Assembly: GCA_964434165.1 (NCBI GenBank)
Contig: CAYSUS010000018.1
Location: 1-64,000 of the forward strand
Length of the DNA stretch: 64,000 bases
Reading direction: 5' to 3'
DNA from: CAYSUS01 sp964434165
GTDB taxonomy: Bacteria > Planctomycetota > Planctomycetia > Pirellulales > Thermoguttaceae
How positions within the stretch are numbered: position 1 is the first letter of the stretch; every line of letters begins with the position of its first letter. A model generated the notes under the pieces. That model saw only the letters and a list, made by a program, of their open reading frames with translations, searched no databases and was not told the origin of the DNA. The position numbers and the translations under genes are program-made. This document shows, piece by piece, positions 16,094 to 24,849 of this stretch.

Positions 16094-17443
16094 TTAGGGT
16101 TTCCACTTGAGCTTGAATCGGTTCGGCTCGCCGGCCGAGAGCTTCACGTCGAACCGCTGCGTGGCACCGTCCTTCTCGACTTCGACGGAGTACATGCCGT
16201 AGAAGCCGCGAAACCTCGCGGCTCCCTGGGCGCCGGTGGTGAGCTGCGCCTCGGTCTTCCACTGGTGGTTGATGAGCTTGTCCAGCTCGCGGTAAACGGG
16301 CTTGGGGTCGAGACGGGCATCGACCAGGCCGCCCAGGGCCTCGTTCTCCCCCTTCACCGCGGTGTTGTCGCCCAGGTTCCACCACGTGATGCCGGCCATG
16401 CGCGGGGCGCTGAACCAGAGGCGGTAGAGGTCCGCCGTCACCCGGGCCTGCAGCTCGGCGCCGCGTTCACCGGCCGAGGGGATGGTGATCTCGGTCACCC
16501 ACAGCGGCCGTTCGAAGTCGCCGAAGGCCTCGTACACGTCGAGCAGCCTGGCGGGGTCGCTGTTCCCGCTGGCCAGGTAGCCGTCGAGGACCTTGCGGCG
16601 GAAGAAGTGGTACTGGAAGCCGATCCCTTCAATCCTCAAGCCCTGAGCCAGCAGCCCCTTGACCTGCTTGTAGTACGCGCTTTCGGGCGCCTTGCGAAAG
16701 CTCCAGGTGGTGACCTCGTTGATGAGGAGCTGGTTGTCGGCGGGGAAATGCCTGGCCGCCTCGCGGAAGGCCCAGGCCACGTAGGCGCGATCCTCGGTGC
16801 AAAGCCCGAACGTGGGCTTGCACTCCAGCGATTCGTTGACCACGTCCCAGATCTTGATCGTCTCACCGTAACGCGAGCCGATCTCCTTGAACCGCTTCTG
16901 GTAGAGCTCCTTGAGCTTCTCGGGGTCCTTGGGGATCCAGCCGGGATTGTGGGCGTGCCACAGGAGCGGATGCCCTTTGAGCGTGACGCCGTACTTCTCG
17001 GCAAACGGCGGGAAGCGATCCGTGGGCGGGCGCCGCCACATCTTGCGCGAGCCCTCTTCATAGCGCAGCTCGCCCTCGACCGGCTCGGTGCCGGCCCAGT
17101 AGAACGGCACCGTGGCGAAGTTGAACAGGCGCACGAAGGCCTCCTCGTACTTGCGGTTCAACTCCGGCGTGTCGAGCTGCCCGAGCACGAAGGCGTTGCA
17201 GCCGAAGAGGAACTCGTGCCCGGTCTGGCGCACGGACAGTCTGGCCCCGGGCACGGGCTTGCCGGCGGCGTCGAGCACCTCAATCGCCGCGTCGCCCTTG
17301 CGGTGCTTCTCGATGTTCTGTTCGATGCGGTCGGCCACGGCGGCCCACTGCTTCTCGTACTTCTCGGAGACCTGGGCCTGCGCGGTGGGGGCGAAGGCCA
17401 GTAGCGCGGCGCCGATCGCGCCAACAAGTATCTGCGACTTCAT
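16094..17443 (-). CDS. Secreted GH10 endo-1,4-beta-xylanase
   Basis: This gene encodes 449 residues with AAGGAG six bases before the ATG and a signal peptide cleaved near AQA-QV (residue 24). An N-terminal beta-sandwich-like segment (about 50-90, AIEVLDAAGKPVPGARLSV) precedes the GH10 barrel. The acid/base is Glu204 in WDVVNES and the nucleophile Glu318 in LWVTEIT. HPLLWHAHNPGW (158-169) and GIGFQYHF (273-280) are the family's substrate-binding loops. It hydrolyses xylan backbones outside the cytoplasm. It lies between the dehydrogenase and dehydratase genes of the same operon, which links extracellular xylan attack to the intracellular sugar-acid route. Confidence 0.93.
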   Translation of the reverse strand: MKSQILVGAIGAALLAFAPTAQAQVSEKYEKQWAAVADRIEQNIEKHRKGDAAIEVLDAAGKPVPGARLSVRQTGHEFLFGCNAFVLGQLDTPELNRKYEEAFVRLFNFATVPFYWAGTEPVEGELRYEEGSRKMWRRPPTDRFPPFAEKYGVTLKGHPLLWHAHNPGWIPKDPEKLKELYQKRFKEIGSRYGETIKIWDVVNESLECKPTFGLCTEDRAYVAWAFREAARHFPADNQLLINEVTTWSFRKAPESAYYKQVKGLLAQGLRIEGIGFQYHFFRRKVLDGYLASGNSDPARLLDVYEAFGDFERPLWVTEITIPSAGERGAELQARVTADLYRLWFSAPRMAGITWWNLGDNTAVKGENEALGGLVDARLDPKPVYRELDKLINHQWKTEAQLTTGAQGAARFRGFYGMYSVEVEKDGATQRFDVKLSAGEPNRFKLKWKP

Positions 17444-17495
17444 GGCAATCTCCTTGGAGCTCGGATAGCGGTGTTGCCGGGGCGCGGCGCCCGGC

Positions 17496-18248
17496 TCAAA
17501 GGCTCAATCCCCCATCGACGAAGAACGACGCCCCGGTCACGTATCGCGCCGCGTCCGAGGCGAGAAACGCGACCAGGCTCGCCACGTCCCCGGGCTCTCC
17601 GATGAAGCCGGCCGGAATCTTGGCCCTCACCTTGGCTTCGTACTCCGGATCGGCGAGGACCTCGCGGTTGATGTCCGTGCGGATCGCCCCGGGCGCGACG
17701 TTGTTCACGGTGACGCCCGATCGGGCGTACTCCCGGGCAAGCTCGCGCATCATCAGGAGCATGCCCCCCTTGCTCATGCTGTAGGGCGTGCAGAAGCCGG
17801 TGGGCGTCAGCTCGTGGACGCTCGAGACGTTGATTACCCGGCCCCAGCCCTTTCGCCTCATCCCCTCCAGGGCCCGCGTGGCGCAGAAGAACGCCCCCTT
17901 GAGGTTGGTGTCGAGGATCGCATCGTAGGTCGCCTCGTCGAAGTCGCGCGAGGCCCGGCGGATCTCGATGCCCGCGTTGTTGACGAGAATCTCGACCGGG
18001 CCCCAGGCGGCCTCGACCTGGTCGAACATGCGGTCGATGTGACGCTTCTGGGCCACGTCGGCCTGGACGAGCATCGCCCGGCGGCCGAGGCCCTTCACTT
18101 CGTCCTCGACCCCGCGGGCCTTGTCCTCGCTCCGGTAGTAGTTCACGGCCACGTCGGCCCCGGCCCGGGCCAGCTCGACCGCGCAGGCCGCCCCGATTCC
18201 GCGGCTGGCGCCGGTGACCAAGGCGGTCTTGCCGGTCAGGAGGGTCAT
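17496..18248 (-). CDS. SDR-family NAD(P)-dependent sugar dehydrogenase
   Basis: This gene encodes 250 residues, the classical short-chain dehydrogenase length. The cofactor motif TGASRGIG is at 12-19, NNAG at 90-93 and the catalytic Ser142/143-Tyr156-Lys160 in INVSS ... YSMSK. The C-terminal YVTGASFFVDGG is the usual SDR ending. It starts inside the stop of the transporter gene (ATGA overlap at 18245-18248), so the two are translationally coupled. In this operon it would oxidise the imported sugar to the lactone that feeds the enolase-family dehydratase. Specificity (xylose, arabinose, uronate or deoxy-keto acid) cannot be read from the sequence. Confidence 0.88.
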   Translation of the reverse strand: MTLLTGKTALVTGASRGIGAACAVELARAGADVAVNYYRSEDKARGVEDEVKGLGRRAMLVQADVAQKRHIDRMFDQVEAAWGPVEILVNNAGIEIRRASRDFDEATYDAILDTNLKGAFFCATRALEGMRRKGWGRVINVSSVHELTPTGFCTPYSMSKGGMLLMMRELAREYARSGVTVNNVAPGAIRTDINREVLADPEYEAKVRAKIPAGFIGEPGDVASLVAFLASDAARYVTGASFFVDGGLSL

Positions 18249-19543
18249 GCGTCTGGCTCCTCGGGCGATTCCTCCACGCAGTCGCGCGCAAACGACGTGT
18301 AGCGGGCGACCATTACGACAACCCCCGACAGGATGTACACCCCGGCCATCGAGGCGATGGCCGTGCGCATGCTCAAGGTGTCCGCCATCCAGCCGAGGAT
18401 CGCCGAGCTCGACGCGCCCATCACGAACGCGCAGGAGAGCATGATGCCCACGGCCGAAGCGCGGTAGCGGGGCTCGATGACCTCGAACGGGGCGGCGAAC
18501 AGGTTCGAGTCGTAAATGCCGCGGAACAGGCCGAACAGGGCCAGGGCGATGCAGCACGTCACGGGCCCGGCCGCCATGCCCATCCAGTAGATGAACGGGG
18601 CGCCGAGGAGCAGCCCCAGGTACTCGAACTCCATGCGCACGGCGCGCCGGCGCACGGCGACGCGATCGGAGAGCCGCCCTCCGGCCGTCACGCCTACGAG
18701 CGCGCCGGCGTAGTGCGCGGCCATGGCCCAGAAGCTGGCCCAGAACGGCGACAGCCCGTGGTCTTCCTCCAGGAACGACGGCATCCAGGTCTTGTAGCCG
18801 TTATCGACGAACACCATGCCCGCAAACGCCAGCGACAGGAGCAGCACGGTCGGTTTGCTGAACACGTGGCGGAGCACCTCACCCACCGAGGGGCCGGCGT
18901 TCCGACCCGCGCCCGACGCGTCGCGCGGGGCCGGCGTGGGCGTATCGTGGACCCTCAGGTAGATCACAACGGCCATCACCAGCCCAAAGCCCCCGAACAC
19001 GTAGAACCCGCTCCGCCAGCCGTACCACTGGCCGACCAGGGCGGCCAGCGAGCTGAACACGATGCCGCAGTAGAGGGCCGTCTGGTGGATGGCCATGGCC
19101 ATGGCCCGGGTCTTGCGGTGGTACTGGCCGATGAGCGAGTTGGCGGCGGGGTAGTAGAAGGCCTCGCCGCCGCCGGTGGCCACGCTGCGAAAGACGATCA
19201 GCGCGATCAGCCCTGTCGCGAAGCCCGTCAGAAGCGTCGCCGCGCTGAACACGATCAGGCTCCCCAGCACGACCCATTTGCGCCGCAAGGCGTCGCCCGC
19301 GTAGCCGGCCAGCGGGACCATCACGCCATAGACGACCATGAACACCGTGCCCACCAATCCGAACTGGAACTTCGTCAATTCCAGGCTGTCGCGGATCATC
19401 GTCGAGAGGTTGTTGTAGATCTGCCGGTCGGCCTGGTGCAGGAAGAAGGCGAACCACAGCAGAACGATGAGTTCCCATTTGTAGGGAATCCACCGCGCTG
19501 GGCCCAGGGACGCCTTCGCGCCGTTGCGGTCAGAATCGTCCAT
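18245..19543 (-). CDS. MFS sugar or sugar-acid transporter
   Basis: This gene encodes 432 residues from the ATG at 19543, which overlaps the RraA-like gene by 14 nt; an upstream GTG-type start would overlap more. About twelve membrane helices are visible. The first loop carries HQADRQIYNNLSTMIRDSL, and the loop between helices 2 and 3 carries GYAGDALRRKWVV, the major-facilitator G-D-R/K signature. The layout resembles the anion:cation symporter (hexuronate/aldonate/phthalate) branch. It would import the mono- or disaccharide, or sugar acid, released by the xylanase across the inner membrane. It is coupled to both neighbours. Confidence 0.85.
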   Translation of the reverse strand: MDDSDRNGAKASLGPARWIPYKWELIVLLWFAFFLHQADRQIYNNLSTMIRDSLELTKFQFGLVGTVFMVVYGVMVPLAGYAGDALRRKWVVLGSLIVFSAATLLTGFATGLIALIVFRSVATGGGEAFYYPAANSLIGQYHRKTRAMAMAIHQTALYCGIVFSSLAALVGQWYGWRSGFYVFGGFGLVMAVVIYLRVHDTPTPAPRDASGAGRNAGPSVGEVLRHVFSKPTVLLLSLAFAGMVFVDNGYKTWMPSFLEEDHGLSPFWASFWAMAAHYAGALVGVTAGGRLSDRVAVRRRAVRMEFEYLGLLLGAPFIYWMGMAAGPVTCCIALALFGLFRGIYDSNLFAAPFEVIEPRYRASAVGIMLSCAFVMGASSSAILGWMADTLSMRTAIASMAGVYILSGVVVMVARYTSFARDCVEESPEEPDA

Positions 19544-20234
19544 GGCGGGCGTACACCTCGAAGGGGTCCTCTCCCGTGGCCATGTCCGCGCGGCTCTTCT
19601 GCTCCGACTCAAACCACTGCTCGGCCTGCTCGAGCACGCGGAGCGTGTCCTGCCGGGGGACGATGACCACCCCGTCGTTGTCGCCGAACACGTAGTCGCC
19701 GGGTTGGACGACCATCTGGCCGTCCACGCCGCGCACGTAGATCGGAATCTGAAAGTCCACGGCCATGAAGCGGCCGAAGGCCTCGACCGGGCTGCGGAAC
19801 CGGCAGAAGGTGGCGAAGCCCATCTCGATCAGGTAGTTGCTGTCGCGCGTGCTGCCGTCGATGACCGCCCCCACGCAGCCGGCGGCCTTGGCCGCGGTGG
19901 CGCTGATCTCGCCGAACTGCCCGCAGTTGCGGTTGTTCTGCGTGTCGCGGATCTGGATGCACCCCGGGGTCATGCTGCGGAGCATGGCCAGGCGGAGGTC
20001 GTGCACTTTGGGATCGCGGCTGGGCGTGGAGATGCAGTGGACCGTGAACGCGGGCCCGGCCACCTTCATCGTGTGCACGAGGGGATAGACTCCGCCTTCC
20101 ATGGCCCGGCCCGGCAGCCCGAAGTGCTCGCAGGCGTCGTACACCAGCCCCGCATAAAGGCGCCGGTAGCGCTCGGCCACACGCGGCACGTCGTAGTCGA
20201 GATCCAGGGGGGCGTGTTTGAAATCGGCGGTCAT
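19530..20234 (-). CDS. RraA-family aldolase-like protein, first gene of the xylan operon
   Basis: This gene encodes 234 residues. RraA-fold class II (metal-dependent) aldolases are identified by the conserved GxFGE loop (CGQFGE, 104-109) and the Arg-Asp pair of GAVIDGSTRD (Arg130/Asp131), both present. Members cleave 4-hydroxy-4-methyl-2-oxoglutarate and related 2-keto acids. Some serve as pyruvate-releasing aldolases or lyases in sugar-acid pathways. Here, as the promoter-proximal gene next to a transporter, dehydrogenase and dehydratase, it is a good candidate for splitting the 2-keto-3-deoxy acid. The alternative is a non-catalytic RraA-like protein. The start was chosen at 20234 with GAGAGG upstream. 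Confidence 0.75.
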   Translation of the reverse strand: MTADFKHAPLDLDYDVPRVAERYRRLYAGLVYDACEHFGLPGRAMEGGVYPLVHTMKVAGPAFTVHCISTPSRDPKVHDLRLAMLRSMTPGCIQIRDTQNNRNCGQFGEISATAAKAAGCVGAVIDGSTRDSNYLIEMGFATFCRFRSPVEAFGRFMAVDFQIPIYVRGVDGQMVVQPGDYVFGDNDGVVIVPRQDTLRVLEQAEQWFESEQKSRADMATGEDPFEVYARHGRF

Positions 20235-20346
20235 GAAGGGGGCCTCTCGGCGGTGCTCCCAGCCGGCGGCATCGGCCGCGCCTGGCCGGCTTGCAAGGTC
20301 CCATGTTACCCGGCGCCTTGCGCAGGAGGCAGCGGGCCTGGCATGG

Positions 20347-20378
20347 AATATGCGCCATATTTGCTGCACTTTCTGCAC
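20347..20378. promoter_or_regulatory. Candidate XylR operator between the divergent genes
   Basis: The 212-bp divergent gap holds a perfect odd palindrome AATATGCGCCATATT (20347-20361), directly followed by two direct copies of CTGCAC (20364-20369 and 20373-20378, nine bases apart). This fits a dual-domain regulator with a LacI-like sensor and AraC DNA-binding domain, which binds direct half-sites. A TATAGT hexamer at 20410-20415 is the likely -10 of the regulator gene. Confidence 0.5.
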
Positions 20379-20446
20379 GCCCGTCTGGCTAGCGAGGGGG
20401 AGCCGGGCTTATAGTGGGCAAGACGTCGATCCTTCGAGGCCAGATC

Positions 20447-21661
20447 ATGACTGCATCGCCCCGTCGCGTCGCCCTGTTGATCGAGGCGTCGCGGGCGTAC
20501 GCGCGGGGGCTGATCCGTGGGGTGGCCCAGTACAACCTGGAACACGAGGGGTGGTCGCTCTACTACGCACCGCGCGGCCTGGAGGACCCACCCCCGGCCT
20601 GGGTGGCCGGTTGGGAGGGAGACGGCGTTCTGGCGCGGATCAACGACCGCCGCACGGCCCAGGCCGTCACGAGCCTGGGCGTGCCCGTCGTGGACCTGCG
20701 GCGGGCCTTCGACGACCTGGATCACCCCACGGTCGGTCCCGACGACGAGGCGGTCGCGCGCCTGGCCTTTGCGCACCTGTTGGAGCGGGGTTTTCGAAGC
20801 TTCGGCTTCTGCGCCATGCCGCGCCGCGCCCACCCGCCCATGGACGTGCGCGCGGACTGCTTCGAGCGGCTCGCCCGGGAGCAAGGACACGACTGCAACG
20901 TGTTCCGCGCCCGGCGCCAGCGTCGTTCCTCCAGCGTGTGGGAGGAGGAACAGAACCGCATTGCGCACTGGATCCATGCCCTGCCCAAGCCGGCGGGGGT
21001 CATGGCGTCGAACGACGACTACGGGCTGCTGTTGCTGGACGCCTGCCGCCGGGCCGGGGTGGGCGTGCCGGACGAGGTGGCCGTGGTGGGGGCGGGCGAC
21101 GACGAATGCCTGTGCCACCTGGCCGTGCCGCCGCTTTCGAGCGTGGACCTCAACCCCGAGCGGATCGGCTTTGAAGCCGCGGCCCTGCTCGACCGGATGA
21201 TGGACGGCGAGCCGATCGCGCGCTCCAACTTCCTGGTCGAGCCGCGCGGGATGGTCACGCGCATGTCCACCGACGTCTTGGCCACCAGCGACGAGGCCGT
21301 GGTCCGCGCGGTGCGGTTCATTCGCGCCCACGCGTGCCGGCGGATCCAGGTGGCCGACGTGCTGCGGCACGTGCGGATGTCGCGCACGGCCCTGGAGCCC
21401 CGCGTCAAGGCCGTGCTGGGGCGAACCGTGTACCAGGAGATCCAGCGCGTGCAGATCGAGCGCGTCAAGGAGCTGCTCGCCGGCTCCGACATGCCGATCA
21501 AGCAGGTGGCGTTCCGGACCGGATTCCGCTACCCGGAGTACATGATGCGCGTCTTCCGCCGCGCCACGGGGACGACCCCGGCCCGTTTCCGCAAGTCCGC
21601 CCGGCAGGAAGGCCGAGCGGCCTCGTTGCAGCCCAGCGAGTCGCACGGGCGGATTGTATAG
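20447..21661 (+). CDS. xylR: XylR-like transcriptional regulator (sugar sensor plus AraC domain)
   Basis: This gene encodes 404 residues from the ATG at 20447, preferred over the frame start at 20414 because GAGG lies at the right distance. Residues 1-270 form a LacI/periplasmic-binding-type sugar sensor (RRVALLIEASRAYARGLIRGVAQY; GVMASNDDYGLLLLDACR). Residues about 290-390 form two AraC-type helix-turn-helices (IQVADVLRHVRMSRTALEPRV and IKQVAFRTGFRYPEYMMRVFRRATGTTPARFR). This is the architecture of E. coli XylR. It is divergent from, and should activate, the operon that contains the GH10 xylanase when xylose or a related pentose is present. The ligand is inferred from domain type and context. 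Confidence 0.88.
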   Translation: MTASPRRVALLIEASRAYARGLIRGVAQYNLEHEGWSLYYAPRGLEDPPPAWVAGWEGDGVLARINDRRTAQAVTSLGVPVVDLRRAFDDLDHPTVGPDDEAVARLAFAHLLERGFRSFGFCAMPRRAHPPMDVRADCFERLAREQGHDCNVFRARRQRRSSSVWEEEQNRIAHWIHALPKPAGVMASNDDYGLLLLDACRRAGVGVPDEVAVVGAGDDECLCHLAVPPLSSVDLNPERIGFEAAALLDRMMDGEPIARSNFLVEPRGMVTRMSTDVLATSDEAVVRAVRFIRAHACRRIQVADVLRHVRMSRTALEPRVKAVLGRTVYQEIQRVQIERVKELLAGSDMPIKQVAFRTGFRYPEYMMRVFRRATGTTPARFRKSARQEGRAASLQPSESHGRIV

Positions 21662-21740
21662 CAATTGGGGCGCAAATTACCGTCCAAAATCGCGTGCCCG
21701 ACCCCGCTCGCCCGATTACAATAGGTTCGTTGGGGTAGGC

Positions 21741-21778
21741 CCCACCTTGTTCCGGTGGGACCCGCCTTTTTGCGCGGG
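21741..21778 (+). promoter_or_regulatory. Two hairpins in the leader of the LamG/PEP-CTERM gene
   Basis: Two adjacent short stems are visible: CCCACC (21741-21746) with GGTGGG (21754-21759), and CCCGC (21761-21765) with GCGGG (21774-21778), the second enclosing a five-T run. They lie downstream of a TACAAT hexamer at 21717-21722 and upstream of the ribosome site AAGGAG. They could form the xylR terminator or a 5'-UTR structure of the next gene. Confidence 0.35.
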
Positions 21779-21810
21779 AGAATCCTCCCATCGCTCAAGG
21801 AGCCTCTGTC

Positions 21811-23385
21811 ATGCGTCCCTTCTTCCTTTGCATTCGCGCCGGCCTGGCCACCCTCCTTCTCGGAACTGCCCTCGCCCAGGCAGGCTACGTCGATGCGGTG
21901 ACCTCCGAGACCGACCTCTTCGCCTACTGGCGCTTCGACGGCGATACGGGCGACAACGGCTCCATCGCACTGGATCAGGTGGGCGCCCACAGCGGCACGT
22001 ACAAGGGTGGGGCCGTGGTCACCGGGCCGGGCGAGGGCGCGCCGATCGGCGCTTCGGCCAACCGCGCGCTCGACCTCAGCGGCATCGCCAGCTACATCGA
22101 CGTGGGCACGCTCGACGGCTTCGCCCCGGCGCTCGGCTCCACCGGCGTGACCATCGAAATGTGGGTCAACTCGTCCAACGCCCCGCCGGGCACGTCGAGC
22201 GCCGGGTCCGGGATTCCGTTTGGCCTGTTCAACAACAACCAGTCCTCGCTGTTCGTCAACCTGGATGAGGACCCCCAGAACAACGGCGCGGTGGCGCGTG
22301 ACGACTACATCCGCGTCTACAACAGGGGCACCGATGGGGAGTTCGCGGGCGGGTATCAGGCCGATTCGGACATCACCGACGGCACGTGGAACTACCTCGC
22401 CGTGTCGCTCCGACCGACCACGAACCGGATGGCAATCTACACGGCCGACGCGGGCGACGTGGCTACCATGCGTCTGACTCCCATCTTCATTGACAAGGAC
22501 ACCAACCCCGCCAGCTTCCCCGAATTCCTCACCTCCGCCTTCCTGGGCGCCGTCGATTTGAATGGCTCGCCGGCACTGCCGTTCGACGGCCTGATCGACG
22601 AAGTGGCGATCTACACGCGAGCGCTGGGCCAGGCCGAGCTCGACGCGCACCTCTTCGCCTCGCTCCCGGCGGAGGTCGTCTATCAGGAGCAGTTCCCAAA
22701 CCAAACCACGAGCAACCAGGCTATAAGCTCGGTGGGCTGGCAGGCGTTCGTCGGACCAGGCGCCGCGGATTACACGAACCTCAGCCCCGGGGAAGGGACG
22801 CGAGTGGGCGTCTCCAACTTGACGGGCTACCCTTCCTCCGAAGGCGTCGGATACGGCTTCACCGTGCCGGTGGGCGAAGCCCTCGACTTCCTCGCGCTGA
22901 CCGACGAGTTCGCCCCGCTCGATCTGGCAGGCTACACCTCGCTCCAGTTCTCGTGGCGGCAGCACGCCAGCGTGGAAGACGTCGAGTTCCGACTCGCGGT
23001 GCAGATCGGCGACGAGTGGTTCGCCACCGACGAGGCCTTCGTGAACACCGGCTCGGGGCAACTCGGCGGCGCCGGCGACTTCCCCAACGAGGGCGTCTAT
23101 CGCTCGGTGCTCTTCGACCTCGACGGCTCCATGTGGCGCGACCTGGGCTTCACGCCCGACAGCCTGCTCAGCCTGGACGACGCGGCCCGGACGCTCGACC
23201 TGCCGCTGGGCCCTGTCAACGCGGCAGGCCTGTTCATTTCGTCGCCGGCCGGCGCGACTTCCCGGTACGACGACTTCCGCATCACGGGCGCCGTGCGCAT
23301 CCCGGAGCCGGGGACGATGACGCTCTTGGGCCTGGGCGGAGTCCTGATGGCCGGCGCCTGGGCGCTGCGCCGTCGAGCCGCGTGA
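21811..23385 (+). CDS. LamG-domain PEP-CTERM exported protein
   Basis: This gene encodes 524 residues, with AAGGAG eight bases before the ATG, and a signal peptide to about residue 24 (AQA-GY). A LamG/concanavalin-like domain spans about 30-290 (DLFAYWRFDGDTGD ... GVTIEMWVNSS ... FDGLIDEVAIYTRALGQAEL). A second beta-rich domain runs 295-490. The end is a PEP-CTERM sorting signal: IPEPGTM, then a hydrophobic helix, then ALRRRAA. PEP-CTERM proteins are processed by an exosortase and anchored or released at the cell surface, often with exopolysaccharide. No exosortase gene is in this window. It is followed at 39 bp by the DUF1559 gene. Confidence 0.9.
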   Translation: MRPFFLCIRAGLATLLLGTALAQAGYVDAVTSETDLFAYWRFDGDTGDNGSIALDQVGAHSGTYKGGAVVTGPGEGAPIGASANRALDLSGIASYIDVGTLDGFAPALGSTGVTIEMWVNSSNAPPGTSSAGSGIPFGLFNNNQSSLFVNLDEDPQNNGAVARDDYIRVYNRGTDGEFAGGYQADSDITDGTWNYLAVSLRPTTNRMAIYTADAGDVATMRLTPIFIDKDTNPASFPEFLTSAFLGAVDLNGSPALPFDGLIDEVAIYTRALGQAELDAHLFASLPAEVVYQEQFPNQTTSNQAISSVGWQAFVGPGAADYTNLSPGEGTRVGVSNLTGYPSSEGVGYGFTVPVGEALDFLALTDEFAPLDLAGYTSLQFSWRQHASVEDVEFRLAVQIGDEWFATDEAFVNTGSGQLGGAGDFPNEGVYRSVLFDLDGSMWRDLGFTPDSLLSLDDAARTLDLPLGPVNAAGLFISSPAGATSRYDDFRITGAVRIPEPGTMTLLGLGGVLMAGAWALRRRAA

Positions 23386-23424
23386 CGCCCTCATCCGATG
23401 CGGATCCCGCGAAGGAGACCTGGG

Positions 23425-24411
23425 ATGCACGAGAACGGATGCGCTGGACCGCGGCAGCCGAAGGGATTCACGCTGGTCGAGTTGCTGGTGGTGATCACGA
23501 TCATCGGCATCCTCATCTCGCTCCTCCTGCCGGCGGTGCAGGCGGCGCGGGAAGCCGCCCGGCGGGCGCAGTGCGCCAATAACCTCAAGCAGATCGGCCT
23601 GGCGCTGCAGAACTACCTGAGCGCGATGAAGGTGTTCCCGCCGGGGGCGGTGGGATGCGACAGCGGGGGCGACCGCCGCGACGTGTGCTCCGACGCCCTG
23701 AACCCGCCCGGCACGCGGACCGGCAACAGCGGCTTCCTCATGCTCCTGCCGTACCTGGAGCAGCAGGCCTTGTACGACCAGTTCGACTTCCGCGACGGCG
23801 GGCCGTGGCGGTGGTACGGCAGTTCGCAGGTCGAGCTGACGGAGCCGAATTACGAGCCGGTCACGCACCGCCCGGCCGTGCTGGTCTGTCCCAGCGACAA
23901 CTCGAAGCCGGCCGTCTCGCACGACGAGTGGCCCAACACCCACGGCGTCGAGGCGGCCGTGGGGAGCTACGCCCTGGTGCAGGGGAGCAACGGACCGAGC
24001 GCCGGCTGGTCCACGATCGAGGCGAAGGTCTACAACACGGGGCCCTTCCGCTACAAGATTCCCTCCACGGCCGAGGACATCCGCGACGGGCTCTCGAATA
24101 CGATCTTCGTGGGCGAGGTCATCGACGCCCACACCGACTGCTCGCGCAACATCTGGTCCTACGCCTTCCGCCACCAGGACTCGCTCCGCTCCACGGAGAA
24201 CCCGCTGAACACCACGCCCTGCGAAGGGGCCGCGCTGTTCGACGCCCACGGCTTCATCTACAACGGGGCCTTTGCCAGCCGGCACCCCGGCGGCGGGCAC
24301 TTCGCGTTCGGCGACGGGCACGTGTCCTTCCTCAGCGACAGCATCGCCCTGCCGATCTACCGGGCGCTCTCCACGCGCGACGGCAGCGAAGTCGTGTCCG
24401 CAGAATACTGA
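23425..24411 (+). CDS. DUF1559 protein with type IV pilin-like N-terminus
   Basis: This gene encodes 328 residues from the ATG at 23425, which has GGAG seven bases upstream; the longer frame from 23398 lacks such a site. The N-terminus carries the prepilin cleavage/methylation motif KGFTLVELLVVITIIGIL followed by LLPAVQAAREAARRAQC, as in all members. The C-terminus carries HPGGGHFAFGDG, the H-x9-DG signature. The family is greatly expanded in Planctomycetota and almost diagnostic for them. It is thought to form pseudopilus-like surface or secretion structures, although its function is unproven. The product is membrane-anchored before processing. It forms a cluster with the LamG gene upstream and the lipoprotein downstream. 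Confidence 0.95.
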   Translation: MHENGCAGPRQPKGFTLVELLVVITIIGILISLLLPAVQAAREAARRAQCANNLKQIGLALQNYLSAMKVFPPGAVGCDSGGDRRDVCSDALNPPGTRTGNSGFLMLLPYLEQQALYDQFDFRDGGPWRWYGSSQVELTEPNYEPVTHRPAVLVCPSDNSKPAVSHDEWPNTHGVEAAVGSYALVQGSNGPSAGWSTIEAKVYNTGPFRYKIPSTAEDIRDGLSNTIFVGEVIDAHTDCSRNIWSYAFRHQDSLRSTENPLNTTPCEGAALFDAHGFIYNGAFASRHPGGGHFAFGDGHVSFLSDSIALPIYRALSTRDGSEVVSAEY

Positions 24412-24421
24412 GAGGCCCCCT

Positions 24422-24835
24422 GTGATTCGCACCGTCTTGCCCGTCCTGCTCGCTGGGGGGATCGCGATCCAGGCGGGCTGCGGCCGCTCCGGGCCGCGGC
24501 CGGTGCCCGCCTCCGGAAAGGTGCTTCTCGACGGCCGGCCCCTGCCCGGCGGCTACGTGCGCGTCGTGCCGGAGCAAGGCCGCGCGGCGGGAGGGCGGAT
24601 CGACAAGCAGGGGCGTTTCACCCTGGGCACGTTCGCCGAGGACGACGGCTGCCTGCCTGGCACCCACGGCGTGGAAGTGACCGGCGCCTTCCGCGGCGGC
24701 GAGGGAGAGCGAGCCGCGGCCCCGGGCGTGACGCTCCCCCGGAGGTACGCCGACCACCGGACCTCGGGGCTTCAAGTGACCATCGACGGGCCGACCGACG
24801 CGCTGCTCATCGAGATCCGCACCGGCGGCGGCTGA
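24422..24835 (+). CDS. Small lipoprotein with carboxypeptidase-regulatory-like domain
   Basis: This gene encodes 137 residues from a GTG ten bases after the DUF1559 stop. The N-terminus has a lipoprotein signal with cysteine at about residue 20 (AIQAGCG). The rest is a single beta-sandwich resembling carboxypeptidase regulatory domains: VPASGKVLLDGRPLPGGYVRVVPE ... GRIDKQGRFTLGTF ... GTHGVEVTGAF. Such small lipoproteins very often follow DUF1559 genes in Planctomycetota and probably accompany them in the envelope. The function is otherwise unknown. Confidence 0.85.
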   Translation: MIRTVLPVLLAGGIAIQAGCGRSGPRPVPASGKVLLDGRPLPGGYVRVVPEQGRAAGGRIDKQGRFTLGTFAEDDGCLPGTHGVEVTGAFRGGEGERAAAPGVTLPRRYADHRTSGLQVTIDGPTDALLIEIRTGGG

Positions 24836-24849
24836 GCGCGTCCGGTTGG

